A stretch of 64,000 nucleotides of DNA from Streptomyces sp. NBC_00582 (GTDB lineage: Bacteria; Actinomycetota; Actinomycetes; Streptomycetales; Streptomycetaceae), in the NCBI RefSeq assembly GCF_036345155.1, contig NZ_CP107772.1, positions 1,922,001 to 1,986,000 of the forward strand. Direction: 5' to 3'. The notes beneath the pieces were generated by a model. That model was not told the DNA's origin and ran no database searches. It saw only the letters and a list, made by a program, of their open reading frames with translations. Below are positions 8,367 through 17,753 of this stretch, in pieces; positions within the stretch are counted from its first letter, which is position 1; each line of letters opens with the position of its first letter. The position numbers were made by a program, and so were the translations under genes.

Positions 8367-9395
8367 TTACGCGGTCCAGTCGAGGATGACCTTGCCACCG
8401 CGGCCACTCGCCGCGTCGGCGAACGCCGCCTCGAAGTCGCGGTACCCGTACCGACCGGTGATCACGGGGGCGAGGTCGAGGCCGCCCTCCAGCAGGACCG
8501 ACATCGCGTACCAGGTCTCGAACATCTCCCGGCCGTAGATGCCCTTGAGGGTGATCATCGAGGTGACGATCCGGGCCCAGTCGACCGGGAACTCCTCGGC
8601 CGGCAGCCCGAGCATGGCGATGCGGCCGCCGTGGGTCATGTTGGCGATCATGTCGCGCAGGGCCTCGGGGCGGCCGGACATCTCCAGGCCGATGTCGAAG
8701 CCCTCGCGCAGCCCGAGTTCACGCTGGCCGTCGGCGATGGAGGAGCCGGAGACGTCGAGGGCGAGGGTCGCGCCGATCTTGCGGGCGAGTTCCAGGCGCT
8801 CCTCGCTCACGTCGGTGACCATGACGTTGCGGGCGCCGGCGTGCCGGGCGACGGCGGCGGCCATCAGCCCGATGGGTCCCGCGCCGGTGATCAGCACGTC
8901 CTCCCCGACCAGCGGGAACGACAGCGCGGTGTGCACGGCGTTGCCGAACGGGTCGAAGATCGCGGCCACGTCGAGGTCCACGGGGACCCGGTGCACCCAC
9001 ACGTTCGACGCGGGCAGTACGACGTACTCCGCGAAGGCCCCGTCGCGGCCGACGCCGAGGCCGACGGTGGCCCGGCACAGATGGCGGCGCCCGGCGAGAC
9101 AGTTGCGGCACTTGCCGCACACCAGATGGCCCTCGCCGCTCACCCGGTCGCCGACGGCGATGTCGGTGACGTCCCGCCCGGTCCCGACGACCTCGCCGAC
9201 GAACTCGTGGCCGAGGACCAGCGGGGTGCCGATGGTCTGCTGCGCCCAGCCGTCCCAGGCCCGGATGTGCAGATCGGTGCCGCAGATACCGGTCCGCTGC
9301 ACCTTGATCAGTACGTCACCGGGGCCGGCCTCGGGCTCCGGGACGTCCCGGAGCCACAGCCCGGGCTCCGCCTTCTCCTTGACCAGCGCCTTCAA
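8367..9395 (-). CDS. tdh: L-threonine 3-dehydrogenase
   Basis: A 342-residue zinc-dependent medium-chain dehydrogenase that oxidises L-threonine to 2-amino-3-oxobutyrate with NAD+, which Kbl then uses. The catalytic-zinc region is [12 protein letters not shown]...GHEFVGEV, the structural-zinc cysteines are in [15 protein letters not shown], and the Rossmann loop is [11 protein letters not shown]. The TTG start at 9395 was chosen because AGGAG lies eight bases upstream and the length then matches E. coli Tdh (341). The longer open frame further upstream is arginine- and proline-rich and not coding. Confidence 0.92.
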   Translation of the reverse strand: MKALVKEKAEPGLWLRDVPEPEAGPGDVLIKVQRTGICGTDLHIRAWDGWAQQTIGTPLVLGHEFVGEVVGTGRDVTDIAVGDRVSGEGHLVCGKCRNCLAGRRHLCRATVGLGVGRDGAFAEYVVLPASNVWVHRVPVDLDVAAIFDPFGNAVHTALSFPLVGEDVLITGAGPIGLMAAAVARHAGARNVMVTDVSEERLELARKIGATLALDVSGSSIADGQRELGLREGFDIGLEMSGRPEALRDMIANMTHGGRIAMLGLPAEEFPVDWARIVTSMITLKGIYGREMFETWYAMSVLLEGGLDLAPVITGRYGYRDFEAAFADAASGRGGKVILDWTA

Positions 9396-9579
9396 GCTGC
9401 GGCTCCTGTGGTGAGGCCCGGGAGGCGCACGGGCAGGCCGCGGCGCCCCGCTGCCGGGGAGGGGGTGGATTCGCTGAGCAATCTGCCGTACGCCACCGGC
9501 CCCGGTCCATCGAGCTTTTCTTAAGCGGAGCAACAGCTTTCCTTCACGCCCCGATCTTGGACGGCGCCGACACACCCGG

Positions 9580-10140
9580 TTAGGCCGGTGGAGTGCCCGC
9601 CTCCAGGCGTACGACGAGGTCGGCGGCGGTCGCCTTGATGGTGTCCAGGCCGGTCGTGCCCCAGCGTCGGGGGGCGAGGTCGGCGGCGCAGACCGTGCCG
9701 AGGACCGTGCCGGTCGAGTCGATGAGCGGGGCGCCGAGATAGGACCGGACGCCGTACTCGTCGACGACCGGGTTGCCCGCGAAACGCGGGTAGTCACCGA
9801 CGTCCTCCAGGACCAGCGCCTTGCGCCGGACGACGACGTGCGGGCAGTAGCCGTACGCGCGCGGCAGCCGCCGGCCCACCTCGGGCTTGCCGCCCCGGGC
9901 CGCCTCTCCCCCCGCCGGGGTGTGCAGCCCCGCGAAGAACTGCCCTTCCTCCCGGGGGAAGTTGACCATGGCGTAGGAGGCTCCGGTCAGCTCGGCGAGA
10001 CGCTCGGCGAAGGAGTCCAGGGCGGGCTCCGGCCACTCCCCGAGGCCGAGTCGGCGCAGCCTCAGGGTGCGGGCGGGGGCGTCCCTGTCCTCCGGGGTGA
10101 GCAGCAGACGACCGGCCGGGCGGGGCGGGTCGTAGCTCAT
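9580..10140 (-). CDS. GAF-domain protein next to the conservon
   Basis: A 186-residue protein that is essentially one GAF domain (about residues 45-180). Motifs include [43 protein letters not shown] and [28 protein letters not shown] domains bind small ligands or chromophores. No output domain is attached, so it probably signals by protein contact. It stands 112 bases downstream of cvnD in the same direction, and GAF-only genes do accompany some Streptomyces conservons. A link to the conservon is inferred from position. Confidence 0.75.
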   Translation of the reverse strand: MSYDPPRPAGRLLLTPEDRDAPARTLRLRRLGLGEWPEPALDSFAERLAELTGASYAMVNFPREEGQFFAGLHTPAGGEAARGGKPEVGRRLPRAYGYCPHVVVRRKALVLEDVGDYPRFAGNPVVDEYGVRSYLGAPLIDSTGTVLGTVCAADLAPRRWGTTGLDTIKATAADLVVRLEAGTPPA

Positions 10141-10252
10141 GGGCGTGCTCCGGGCGGGCGGGCTCCGTGCGGTCGGTCGCGGTCCCGGGAGACGTCGGGT
10201 GCGTCGGGGACGTCGTACGGCATGTGCGGCTCCATGACGTGGGGTGCGGGGG

Positions 10253-10912
10253 TCACATGGTGGCGCCGCGGCTCGGCTGGGGTGCCGCCGGTGCGTGGGC
10301 GATGAGATGGCGGACGAGGGTGAGCAGGGTCTGCACGCCGGAGGCGGAGATCCGGGCGTCGCAGCGCACGACGGGGATGGCCGGGTCCAGGTCGATGGCG
10401 GCGCGCACCTCGTCGGGGTCGTAGCGGTGGGAGCCGTCGAACTCGTTGATCGCGACGATGAAGCCGAGGCCGCGTTCCTCGAAGAAGTCGACGGCCGCGA
10501 AGCACTCCTCCAGGCGGCGGGTGTCGGCGAGGACGACCGCGCCGAGGGCGCCCTCGGACAGCTCGTCCCACATGAACCAGAACCGTTCCTGGCCTGGTGT
10601 GCCGAACAGGTACAGCACATGCTGCGGGTCCAGGCTGATCCGGCCGAAGTCCATGGCGACGGTCGTCTCGACCTTGTTCTCGATGCCGTCGAGGTTGTCG
10701 GTCGCCGCGCCGACCGTGGTGAGCAGCTCCTCCGTGCTGAGCGGGGCGATCTCGCTCACGGCGCCGACGAAGGTGGTCTTGCCGACTCCGAAGCCGCCCG
10801 CGACGAGGATCTTCAGGGCGGTCGGGAAGGGGTCGGCGCGGCCGTCGTCGTAGCGCTCGTACGTCTGTCGCGAGTCGTACGCGCCGCTCTCAGAGCTGTC
10901 GTCGTAGTCCAT
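10253..10912 (-). CDS. cvnD: Conservon small GTPase (CvnD)
   Basis: A 219-residue Ras-like GTP-binding protein. It has the P-loop GGFGVGKTTFVGAVSE, switch region DFGRISLD, DTPGQERF-equivalent LFGTPGQERFWFMW, and the base-recognition motif NEFD. In conservons, CvnD forms a membrane-associated complex with CvnA, B and C that is compared to eukaryotic G-protein receptors. Its first 23 bases overlap cvnC, so translation is coupled. The partner LC7/roadblock protein CvnB could serve as its GTPase-activating factor, by analogy with MglA/MglB. Confidence 0.9.
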   Translation of the reverse strand: MDYDDSSESGAYDSRQTYERYDDGRADPFPTALKILVAGGFGVGKTTFVGAVSEIAPLSTEELLTTVGAATDNLDGIENKVETTVAMDFGRISLDPQHVLYLFGTPGQERFWFMWDELSEGALGAVVLADTRRLEECFAAVDFFEERGLGFIVAINEFDGSHRYDPDEVRAAIDLDPAIPVVRCDARISASGVQTLLTLVRHLIAHAPAAPQPSRGATM

Positions 10913-11267
10913 CGAGCACTGCCTCCAGTAGGGCCCGGTCGGTGGGGTTGTGGTGGAACTCGGGGGGCTTGGTGGTCAGGGCCCCGCAGTCGACGAGGTC
11001 CGACAGGAGGACCTTGGTGACCGCCGCCGGCAATTTCAGGTGCGCGGCGACCTCGGCGACCGGGACGGGGGCCCGGCACAGGTCGAGGGCCTGTGTGTGC
11101 TCGGGGCCGAGGTAGCCGAGGGGTCTCGCGCCGGTGGCCATCACCTGGGACATGAGGTCGAGGGCGACGGTGGGCTCGGTGCGCCCGTTGCTGACCGTGA
11201 AGGGGCGCACCAGCCGTCCGGCCGCGTCGTCGAGCCAGGGCTCGTCGCCGGCCGCCGCCACCCTCAA
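10890..11267 (-). CDS. cvnC: Conservon DUF742 protein (CvnC)
   Basis: A 125-residue DUF742 protein with a winged-helix-like fold. Typical segments are VRPFTVSNGRTEPT at the N-terminus, EHTQALDLCRAPVPVAEVAAHL in the middle, and VLLSDLVDCGALTTKPP near the end. The start is TTG at 11267, sharing the four bases TTGA with the stop of cvnB, and the gene overlaps cvnD at its end. CvnC is a component of the CvnA-D signalling complex. Its biochemical role is not known. Confidence 0.88.
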   Translation of the reverse strand: MRVAAAGDEPWLDDAAGRLVRPFTVSNGRTEPTVALDLMSQVMATGARPLGYLGPEHTQALDLCRAPVPVAEVAAHLKLPAAVTKVLLSDLVDCGALTTKPPEFHHNPTDRALLEAVLDGLRRQL

Positions 11268-11698
11268 GTTCCCGTCACCGACGCATCGACGGCGTGCTGC
11301 CGGGGCGCGGTCGTCAGATACGGCCGCACGCTCTTGACGAGCATCGCCATCTCGTAGCCGAGCACGGCGGCGTCGGCCTCCCGGCCGGCGAGCACGGCGA
11401 GGCAGGTCCCGGAACCGGCGGTGGTGACGAACAGCAGCGTCGCGTCGAGTTCGACGACGACCTGCCGTACGTCCCCGCCGTCGCCGAAGCGGACGCCCGC
11501 GCTGCGGCCGAGGGAGTACAGGCCGGAGGCCAGGGCGGCCATGTGGTCGGCGCTGTCGGCGTCGAGGCCGTGGACCGACTTCACCAGCCCGTCGCAGGAG
11601 AGCAGCACGGCGCTGGTGGTGTGCGGTACGCGCTGCACGAGGCCGCTCATCAGCCAGTCGAGATCGGATACCTGGCCGGTCGGCGCATCGCTCGCCAT
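11264..11698 (-). CDS. cvnB: Conservon roadblock/LC7 protein (CvnB)
   Basis: A 144-residue roadblock/LC7-domain protein. The domain runs from LDWLMSGLVQRVPHTTSAVLL through VKSVHGLDADSADHMAALA to GSCLAVLAGREAD-like sequence (GSGTCLAVLAGREADAAV). In other bacteria, LC7 proteins such as MglB stimulate the paired small GTPase, so CvnB is the probable regulator of CvnD. ATG 11698 matches the family start. The long open frame upstream is proline/arginine-rich and was rejected. Confidence 0.9.
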   Translation of the reverse strand: MASDAPTGQVSDLDWLMSGLVQRVPHTTSAVLLSCDGLVKSVHGLDADSADHMAALASGLYSLGRSAGVRFGDGGDVRQVVVELDATLLFVTTAGSGTCLAVLAGREADAAVLGYEMAMLVKSVRPYLTTAPRQHAVDASVTGT

Positions 11699-11757
11699 GG
11701 TGGATCGACTCCTTGGGGTACGAAGGTCTGCGGGAGCGCTGGGGGTGGGGGAACCGC

Positions 11758-14700
11758 TCATCCGGCGGGGGCGCTCCCGTCGTGCCGGGGGTTCGGCTGT
11801 TCGGAACCGGAACCGGGTCCCTGCGGGGCCCCGGCCCCGTCGGTCATCCGCAGGGGGCTTCCGGGTGCCGTCCGGGCGGCGGGGTGCCGGGGGTGCGCGG
11901 GGCCCGGTGCCGGGGGCGCGGCCGGGGGGCGGGAATCCGGTGGGGCGACGGGGTCGGACGCCTGGTAGGAGCCGTGCTGCAGGGGCTCCCACTCCGGGAA
12001 CGGCACGGCGGACTCCAGCACCTCCGCCTCCAGGCTCTGCTGCGCCTCGGCGAGACCGATCCCGCGCTGGAACGCGGCCATCAGACCGGGATCGTGGGCG
12101 GCGGGCTGCTCGGCGTCCGGACGGGGCGCCGGGCCGCCGCGCAGCTGGGGCGCGATGTGCTCCTGGGCGCGGCGCCGGGGCAGCTGGGGCTTGCCCATGG
12201 TCCCGCGGACGGGTCCGTTGCGCGGCACGGGTGCCAGGCCGGCGTTCTCCTCCACAACAGCCCGCTCGGCCCGCCGGATACCGGGCACGGCCTCGGCGGG
12301 GTTGGGCCGCTCGTGCCGGGCTCCTCGGACGGGCAGGGGCGCGGGTCCGGCCGCCCCGTGCCCCGCCGCGGCCATCGCGTCGCCGGCCGACGGCCCGCCC
12401 ACTCCTCGGACGGGCAGGGGCGCGGGTCCGGCCGCCCCGTGCCCCGCCGCGGCCGCCGCGTCGCCGACCGACGGCCCGCCCACTCCTCGGACGGGCAGGG
12501 GCGCGGGTCCAGCCGGCCCGTGCCCCGCCGCGGCCATCGCGTCGCCGACCGACGGCCCGCCCACTCCTCGGACGGGCAGGGGCGCGGGTCCAGCCGGCCC
12601 GTGCCCCGCCGCGACCGCCGCGTCGCCGACCGACGGCCCGCCCACTCCTCGGACGGGCAGGGGCGCGGGTCCAGCCGGCCCGTGCCCCGCCGCGGCCATC
12701 GCGTCGCCGACCGACGGCCCGCCCGGGGCACCGGCAGCCGCAGCCGAGCCGGGACTCCTGCCCTGGTCGGACAGGGACCGGAGCCGCGCGGTCAGCGCGG
12801 ACCCACCCACGTCACCGGTGTCCGTCGACCACGCGGAGGCGCCGGAGACGTTCGCGCCGTCACCGGCTGCGCCGTCACGCGGCACCACGGGGGCAGTCGA
12901 CGAACCCGCACCGCCGCCGGAGCCGAAACGCCCCGGCGAGGTCCCCTCCCCCACCGCTGCGGCATCGCGCGGGGCGGGCGACGGGCTCGACCCGGCGGTG
13001 GAAGCGAAACGGCCCTGAGCCGTCGCTCCGGTCTCGGCGGACGTGGCCCCGGCGCGGGTCGCCTCGGTGGTGGGCCGGGGGCGTGGGGAGTCGGTCGCGG
13101 CGGGACCGGAGGGCAGGCGGGTCGGTACCCGGGAGCCGGTCGGGTCGGAGGTGCTCCGCGCGTCCGGTGCGGTGAACGGGTGCCCGGCGGGCGTGCCGTC
13201 GGTCTGCGGTCGCGAGGACACCGACGGACGATCCGTGCCACCCCACGCCCGTGTCTGCGCCCGCGCCTGCGCCGGGGACGGCGCCGGTCGCCGGGCCGTG
13301 CCCTCCGCCGCCGACGGCGCGGTGCTCGGCACCGGCGGTCGCACGGCGCCCGTGCCCTGCCCTTGCGGGGTGAGCGGCTGCCTCCCCGTGCCTCGGGCCC
13401 GGCCCTGCGGCAGGGCGGGCGGGTTGTCCGCGCCCCTCGTGCCGGAGACGGGCCCGAACGGGGCGGGGCCTCGGGCCGGGGCCGCCGGTGCCGGTCCCCG
13501 GTCGCTCCGGGCGGAGCCCTCGGCGGTGTCCTGGGGGAACGGGTCCCGGGCCGGTACGACCGCCCCGGCGGGGCCCCCGAGCACGGCCTGCGGGACGACG
13601 AGGACGGCCTGGACGCCGCCGTAGATGTTGGACTGGAGACGGACCCGGATGCCGTGCCTGCGGGCGAGCTGGGAGACGACGAACAGGCCGATGCGGCCGT
13701 CGGCCAGCAGGCGGCCGACGTTGACCTGGTCGGGGTCGGCGAGCAGGGCGTTCATCCGGGCCTGCTCCTCGACGGGCATCCCGAGCCCCCGGTCCTCGAC
13801 CTCGACGGCGAGCCCGGAGGTGACGAGGTTGGCGCGCAGCAGCACCTGGGTGTGCGGAGCGGAGAACACCGTGGCGTTCTCGACGAGTTCGGCGAGGAGA
13901 TGGATGACGTCGGCGACGGCGTGCCCGCGCAGCTCCCCGTCGATCGGCGGGACGAGCTTGACCCGCGCGTACTGCTCGACCTCGGCGATGGCGGAGCGCA
14001 GCACCTCGGTCATGGGGACGGGGTTGCTCCACTGCCGCCGTGAGACGGCCCCGCCGAGGACGGCGAGGTTCTCGGCGTGGCGGCGGATGCGGGTGGCGAG
14101 GTGGTCGACGTGGAAGAGGCCCTTGAGCAGCTCGGGGTCCTCGATCTCGTTCTCCAGCTCGTCGAGGATCGAGATCTCCCGGTGCACGAGGGACTGGAGC
14201 CGCCGCGCGAGATTGACGAAGACCTCGAGCTTCTGCTCGCTGCCCGCCTGACTGGACAACTGGGAGGCCTGGACGACGGCGGTGACGGCGCCCTCGTGCG
14301 CACGGGCGAGGTCGGCGGCGAGCAGCTCGAAGTCGTCGGCGTCCGCCGGCGGCGCGCCGCGCCCCTTGCGCCGGTCCGGCACCTCGCCGCGGCGGAGCGT
14401 CTCCACGAGCGCGCGCAGGTCGGCCTCGCCGCGCGCGTTGCTGCGGCGCAGGGCGGCGATGCGGTCGCTGACGGAGCGGGCGGCGCGGTCGGCGGCGACG
14501 GCCGCGACGAGGATGCCGACGCCGGTGACCGCCACCGCGCCCGCCAGGACGGCCCACAGGACCGGTCCGGGACGGGTGCCGGTGGAGCGCACGGTGAACA
14601 GGACGACCGCGCAGGCGCTGAGCGCGACCGCGGTCGGCGGCAGTACGGCGAGCCGCAGCAACTGGGGCCGTATGTGCGTCTCGGCCGGTGCGGGTGCGGT

Positions 14701-14775
14701 GCGGGCTACCGGTCGCCCGTGCCGTCCGCCCTCACGGCGGTCTGCACGTGCGGACGGTGCGCGGAGGTGAGACAT
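11758..14775 (-). CDS. cvnA: Conservon sensor-kinase-like protein (CvnA) with repeat-containing tail
   Basis: A membrane sensor of about 1005 residues. Two transmembrane helices near the N-terminus (about 38-62 and 72-95, LLRLAVLPPTAVALSACAVV and ILVAAVAAD) are followed by a coiled linker and a GHKL ATPase domain. The ATPase has an N-box HLLAELVENATVFSAP (about residue 305), a G1 box VEVEDRGLGM and a G2 region GRIGLFVVSQLARRHGIRVRL. Past residue 400 the protein is a long Pro/Ala/Gly-rich, presumably disordered cytoplasmic tail that includes five copies of a 27-residue repeat (12319-12723). ATG 14775 is preceded by GAGGA five bases away. GTG 14814 is the alternative. It is the first gene of the conservon operon. 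Confidence 0.88.
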   Translation of the reverse strand: MSHLRAPSARADRREGGRHGRPVARTAPAPAETHIRPQLLRLAVLPPTAVALSACAVVLFTVRSTGTRPGPVLWAVLAGAVAVTGVGILVAAVAADRAARSVSDRIAALRRSNARGEADLRALVETLRRGEVPDRRKGRGAPPADADDFELLAADLARAHEGAVTAVVQASQLSSQAGSEQKLEVFVNLARRLQSLVHREISILDELENEIEDPELLKGLFHVDHLATRIRRHAENLAVLGGAVSRRQWSNPVPMTEVLRSAIAEVEQYARVKLVPPIDGELRGHAVADVIHLLAELVENATVFSAPHTQVLLRANLVTSGLAVEVEDRGLGMPVEEQARMNALLADPDQVNVGRLLADGRIGLFVVSQLARRHGIRVRLQSNIYGGVQAVLVVPQAVLGGPAGAVVPARDPFPQDTAEGSARSDRGPAPAAPARGPAPFGPVSGTRGADNPPALPQGRARGTGRQPLTPQGQGTGAVRPPVPSTAPSAAEGTARRPAPSPAQARAQTRAWGGTDRPSVSSRPQTDGTPAGHPFTAPDARSTSDPTGSRVPTRLPSGPAATDSPRPRPTTEATRAGATSAETGATAQGRFASTAGSSPSPAPRDAAAVGEGTSPGRFGSGGGAGSSTAPVVPRDGAAGDGANVSGASAWSTDTGDVGGSALTARLRSLSDQGRSPGSAAAAGAPGGPSVGDAMAAAGHGPAGPAPLPVRGVGGPSVGDAAVAAGHGPAGPAPLPVRGVGGPSVGDAMAAAGHGPAGPAPLPVRGVGGPSVGDAAAAAGHGAAGPAPLPVRGVGGPSAGDAMAAAGHGAAGPAPLPVRGARHERPNPAEAVPGIRRAERAVVEENAGLAPVPRNGPVRGTMGKPQLPRRRAQEHIAPQLRGGPAPRPDAEQPAAHDPGLMAAFQRGIGLAEAQQSLEAEVLESAVPFPEWEPLQHGSYQASDPVAPPDSRPPAAPPAPGPAHPRHPAARTAPGSPLRMTDGAGAPQGPGSGSEQPNPRHDGSAPAG
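12319..12723 (-). repeat. Five 81-bp tandem repeats inside cvnA
   Basis: Copies begin near 12319, 12400, 12481, 12562 and 12643, exactly 81 bases apart, and are nearly identical. Each encodes 27 residues of the form GGPSVGDAMAAAGHG followed by PAGPAPLPVRGV. Differences are mostly single substitutions (Val/Ala, Pro/Ala). Keeping a multiple of three bases preserves the frame whatever the copy number. Confidence 0.95.
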
Positions 14776-14985
14776 CGGTGTCCTCGTACTGTGTCCGTGG
14801 GCCTGGTCGGCCACTCACAGTAGTTGCCTCCGCATCATGTGCGGTGGGCAGTTGACAAACTCCCCCGGGGAGCGTCCCGCTCTGGTATGAGGCGTCGCAC
14901 GGCAGTCCGATGACCCGGCGTCCGACGGGAAACAGTCGAGAAAGAAATCGATCAGACCTGGTCATTGCCGCTCTCGAGCAAACAG

Positions 14986-15020
14986 CGAGGGGCGACGAGC
15001 CTTTCGCTCCTCGCCCCTCG
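14986..15020. terminator. Hairpin in the 374-base gap between the MBL gene and cvnA
   Basis: Arms CGAGGGGCGACGAGC and GCTCCTCGCCCCTCG match at 14 of 15 positions around a 5-base loop. It lies 130 bases downstream of the metallo-hydrolase gene and about 210 bases upstream of cvnA, so it could end the former transcript. No T-run follows. The rest of the gap (14776-15149) should hold the cvnA promoter, but no clear motif was recognised. Confidence 0.5.
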
Positions 15021-15149
15021 CCCTGAGTCGCGGCGCACGCTTCCGGTTCATCCGCCGAGCCCTCTCCGAGCCTCGTCCCGGTCGGAGCTCCGCTCACTCT
15101 CCGTATCCACTTTGGCCTTGGCTCGAAGGGCGCTCCGGCGCCGTTCCGG

Positions 15150-16367
15150 TCAGCCCGCCGGAACCGCTTCGGGGGCCTCGCCGCCCTCGGCGGCGCCCTT
15201 GCCGGTCTCGGGCCCGACGGTCGGCCTGCCCGGCTCCGCCGGGAGCCAGGGGCGGGCGATCGGGCGGGAGACAGCCGTCCACCAGGCGTCCGCGGGGAGC
15301 TCGGCCGTGACCTCGAAGGGCTCACCGGGGCGGGGGGTCGCGACGGACTGGCCGGCCGCCTCGCCGGCGTCCTTGGTCCACTGCCCGGGCTCCGCCCACG
15401 CGTGCGTGGCGAGGTTGAAGGTGCCCCAGTGGATCGGCAGGAGGACTCCGCCCGGCTCGCCGCCCTGGAGGTCGAGGTGGGCCCGCACGCCCTCCTGCGG
15501 GGTCATGTGGATGTCCGGCCAGAAGTCGGAGTACGCGCCGATCTGGATCATCGTCGCGTCGAACGGGCCGTGGTCGGCGCCGATCTCCTTGAAGCCGTCG
15601 AAATAGCCGGTGTCGCCGCTGTGGTAGACGCGGTGCTCCTCGCCGGCGACCACCCAGGAGGCCCACAGGGTGTGCTGGGTGTTGCGCAGGCCGCGGCCGC
15701 AGAAGTGGCGGGCCGGGGTCGCCGTGAGGGTGAGTCCGCCGACCTTGGTCGCCTCGTGCCAGTCCAGCTCGCGCAGCCGGTCCGCCGACACGCCCCAGTA
15801 CTCCAGATGGGCGCCGACGCCGAGCGGCACCGCGAAGAGGGTGTCCGTGCCGGCCAGCGCCTTGATCGTGGGCATGTCCAGGTGGTCGTAGTGGTCGTGG
15901 GAGATCACGACGACGTCGACCGGCCCCAGCGCCTCCAGCGGCAGCGGTACCGGGTGCAGTCGCTTGGGCCCGGCGAAGGAGAACGGGGAGCAGCGCTCGC
16001 CCCAGACGGGGTCGAACAGCACCCGGTGCCCGTCGATCTCCGCGAGGACGCTGGAATGGCCCATCCAGGTCACCCTGAGGCCCGTGGCGGGCGGCTTGGC
16101 GAGGTCGGCGAGGGTCGTGGGGTGCACCGGGACCGTGCCGGAGGGGGCGCGGCGGGGCCGCTGCTCCTTGTCGAAGTAGACCTTGGCGAGGTCCAGCGCC
16201 GAAGCCGAGGGACGGATACGGGCGGGGCCGCCGGGGTTCTGGAAGACCCCGTCCTTGAAGTGGGGCGATCTGCGGATGCGCGCCATGCGCTCACCGCTCG
16301 GGTCCGCGCCGAAGCCCTCGGGCTGCAGTGCGCGGAGCCCGGAGCTCAGGGAACGGAAACCGGACAC
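15150..16367 (-). CDS. MBL-fold metallo-hydrolase (NAPE-PLD/UlaG-like)
   Basis: A 405-residue metallo-beta-lactamase-fold enzyme. The metal site VISHDHYDHLDMPT (HxHxDH), a later His in TPARHFCGRG, and YHSGDTGYFDGF supply the zinc ligands. The segment VTWMGHSSVLAEIDGHRVLFDPVW is characteristic of the NAPE-phospholipase D/UlaG-like branch. No signal peptide is evident, so it is probably cytoplasmic, acting on a phospholipid or phosphodiester. The substrate is unknown. The GTG start at 16367 has GGAGG five to eight bases upstream. It is divergent from the amino-acid dehydrogenase gene, with 137 bases between. Confidence 0.82.
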   Translation of the reverse strand: MSGFRSLSSGLRALQPEGFGADPSGERMARIRRSPHFKDGVFQNPGGPARIRPSASALDLAKVYFDKEQRPRRAPSGTVPVHPTTLADLAKPPATGLRVTWMGHSSVLAEIDGHRVLFDPVWGERCSPFSFAGPKRLHPVPLPLEALGPVDVVVISHDHYDHLDMPTIKALAGTDTLFAVPLGVGAHLEYWGVSADRLRELDWHEATKVGGLTLTATPARHFCGRGLRNTQHTLWASWVVAGEEHRVYHSGDTGYFDGFKEIGADHGPFDATMIQIGAYSDFWPDIHMTPQEGVRAHLDLQGGEPGGVLLPIHWGTFNLATHAWAEPGQWTKDAGEAAGQSVATPRPGEPFEVTAELPADAWWTAVSRPIARPWLPAEPGRPTVGPETGKGAAEGGEAPEAVPAG

Positions 16368-16426
16368 GGTACCTCCAGGTGGAGTCGCTGAGGCATTCCA
16401 TTATGGTCGCCCCCTCCGACAGCGCG

Positions 16427-16475
16427 TTGACAGCCCGCGCCCCGGCTCCCGATACTGACCCACTGTTCAGTAGTG
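16427..16475 (+). promoter_or_regulatory. Promoter and probable TetR operator for the dehydrogenase gene
   Basis: A -35 box TTGACA (16427-16432), an 18-base spacer and a -10 box GATACT (16451-16456) fit a vegetative (HrdB-type) promoter. Immediately after comes the dyad CCACTGTTCAGTAGTGG (16459-16475), containing ACTGTTCAGT, which resembles TetR-family operators. The TetR gene downstream is the natural candidate ligand-responsive repressor. ATG 16505 follows with GAGGAG in front. Confidence 0.55.
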
Positions 16476-16504
16476 GTCCGTCCCTGTCCGTCCGAGGAGT
16501 CCCC

Positions 16505-17686
16505 ATGTCCGCCGCCCCCCTGTTGTCCCTCACCTGGACGGACGACGTCACCGGCCGCCGTGGCTTCCTGGTCGTCGACCGGCTGGTGCGCGGGGTGTGC
16601 AGCGGCGGTCTGCGGATGCGGGAGGGCTGCACCCTGGAGGAGGTGACGGGCCTCGCGCGCGGGATGAGCCTGAAGGAGGCGCTGCACTACGACCCCGAGG
16701 CCCGGTACGTCCCGCTGGGCGGGGCCAAGGGGGGCATCGACTGCGATCCCCGGGACCCGCGGGCGTACGGCCTGCTGGTGCGCTTCCTGCGGGCGGTACG
16801 GCCGTACGTGGAGAGCTGCTGGACCACCGGCGAGGACCTGGGGCTGAGCCAGGACCTGGTGGACCGGGCGGTCGCCGAGGTGGGGCTGGTCTCCTCGGTG
16901 CAGGCGGTCCATCCGCTGCTCGACGACGAGGCGGCGGCCCGCGCGCGGCTGGCGGACGCCTTCGCGGTCGAGGTGGACGGCATCGGGCTGGACGAGCTGG
17001 TCGGCGGCTGCGGGGTCGCCGAGTCGGTGCTGACCGCCCTGGACCGGGCCGGGGTGCCGTACCCGGGGACGCGGGTCGCGCTCCAGGGGCTCGGCACCAT
17101 GGGCGGCGCGACGGCGCGCTTCCTCACGCGCGCGGGGCTGACCGTCGTGGCCGTCGCCGACGTCAAGGGCACGATCGCCCACCCGGACGGGCTGGACGTG
17201 GAGGCGCTGCTCGCCGCGCGGGACGCCCACGGCACGGTGGACCGCTCGGTGCTGCGGCCCGGCGACCGCGAACTGCCGGGCGACGCCTGGCTGTCGGCCG
17301 ACGCGGAGGTGCTGGTGCCGGCGGCGGTGTCGTACGCGATCGGCGCGGGGGAGCAGGAGAGGATCACGGCCCGCTGGATCGCCGAGGCGGCCAACATGCC
17401 GGTGCTGCCGGAGGCGGAGGCGTCGCTGCACGCGCGCGGGGTGACGGTCCTGCCGGACGTGGTGGTCAACTCCGGGACGAACGCCTGGTGGTGGTGGACG
17501 CTGTTCGGGGACGTCGGGGCGGACGCGGACGAGGCGTTCGCGTACACCCGGCGTGCGATGCGGGCGCTGGTGGAGCTGGTCCTGGCGCGTGCCGAGGCGG
17601 ACGGGACGACGCCCCGGGCCGCCGCGCACGCGGTCGCGGCGGAGCGGCTGCCGGTGATCACGGAGCGGTTCGGCAGCCATCGCTGA
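16505..17686 (+). CDS. Glu/Leu/Phe/Val dehydrogenase family protein
   Basis: A 393-residue amino-acid dehydrogenase catalysing NAD(P)-dependent oxidative deamination. The substrate site lysine lies in VPLGGAKGGIDCDPRDP. The N-terminal dimerisation domain runs to about residue 160, and the Rossmann domain begins at VALQGLGTMGGATARFL. WIAEAANMPVLPEAEASL and VVNSGTNAWWWWTLF resemble the adenine/active-site region of the family. Branched-chain versus glutamate preference cannot be read with certainty. GAGGAG precedes ATG 16505. A TetR gene follows 67 bases downstream in the same direction. Confidence 0.85.
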   Translation: MSAAPLLSLTWTDDVTGRRGFLVVDRLVRGVCSGGLRMREGCTLEEVTGLARGMSLKEALHYDPEARYVPLGGAKGGIDCDPRDPRAYGLLVRFLRAVRPYVESCWTTGEDLGLSQDLVDRAVAEVGLVSSVQAVHPLLDDEAAARARLADAFAVEVDGIGLDELVGGCGVAESVLTALDRAGVPYPGTRVALQGLGTMGGATARFLTRAGLTVVAVADVKGTIAHPDGLDVEALLAARDAHGTVDRSVLRPGDRELPGDAWLSADAEVLVPAAVSYAIGAGEQERITARWIAEAANMPVLPEAEASLHARGVTVLPDVVVNSGTNAWWWWTLFGDVGADADEAFAYTRRAMRALVELVLARAEADGTTPRAAAHAVAAERLPVITERFGSHR

Positions 17687-17753
17687 CGCGTCGGCGCAGG
17701 TCGAGCGGGCCGTGCCCCTCGGTGCCGCGGCGGCCGCTGTGTAGGGTGACGGC

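Noticed and set aside
12319..12723. Regular 81-bp repeats as a CRISPR array
   Set aside because: No unique spacers; whole units are near-identical and in frame within cvnA.
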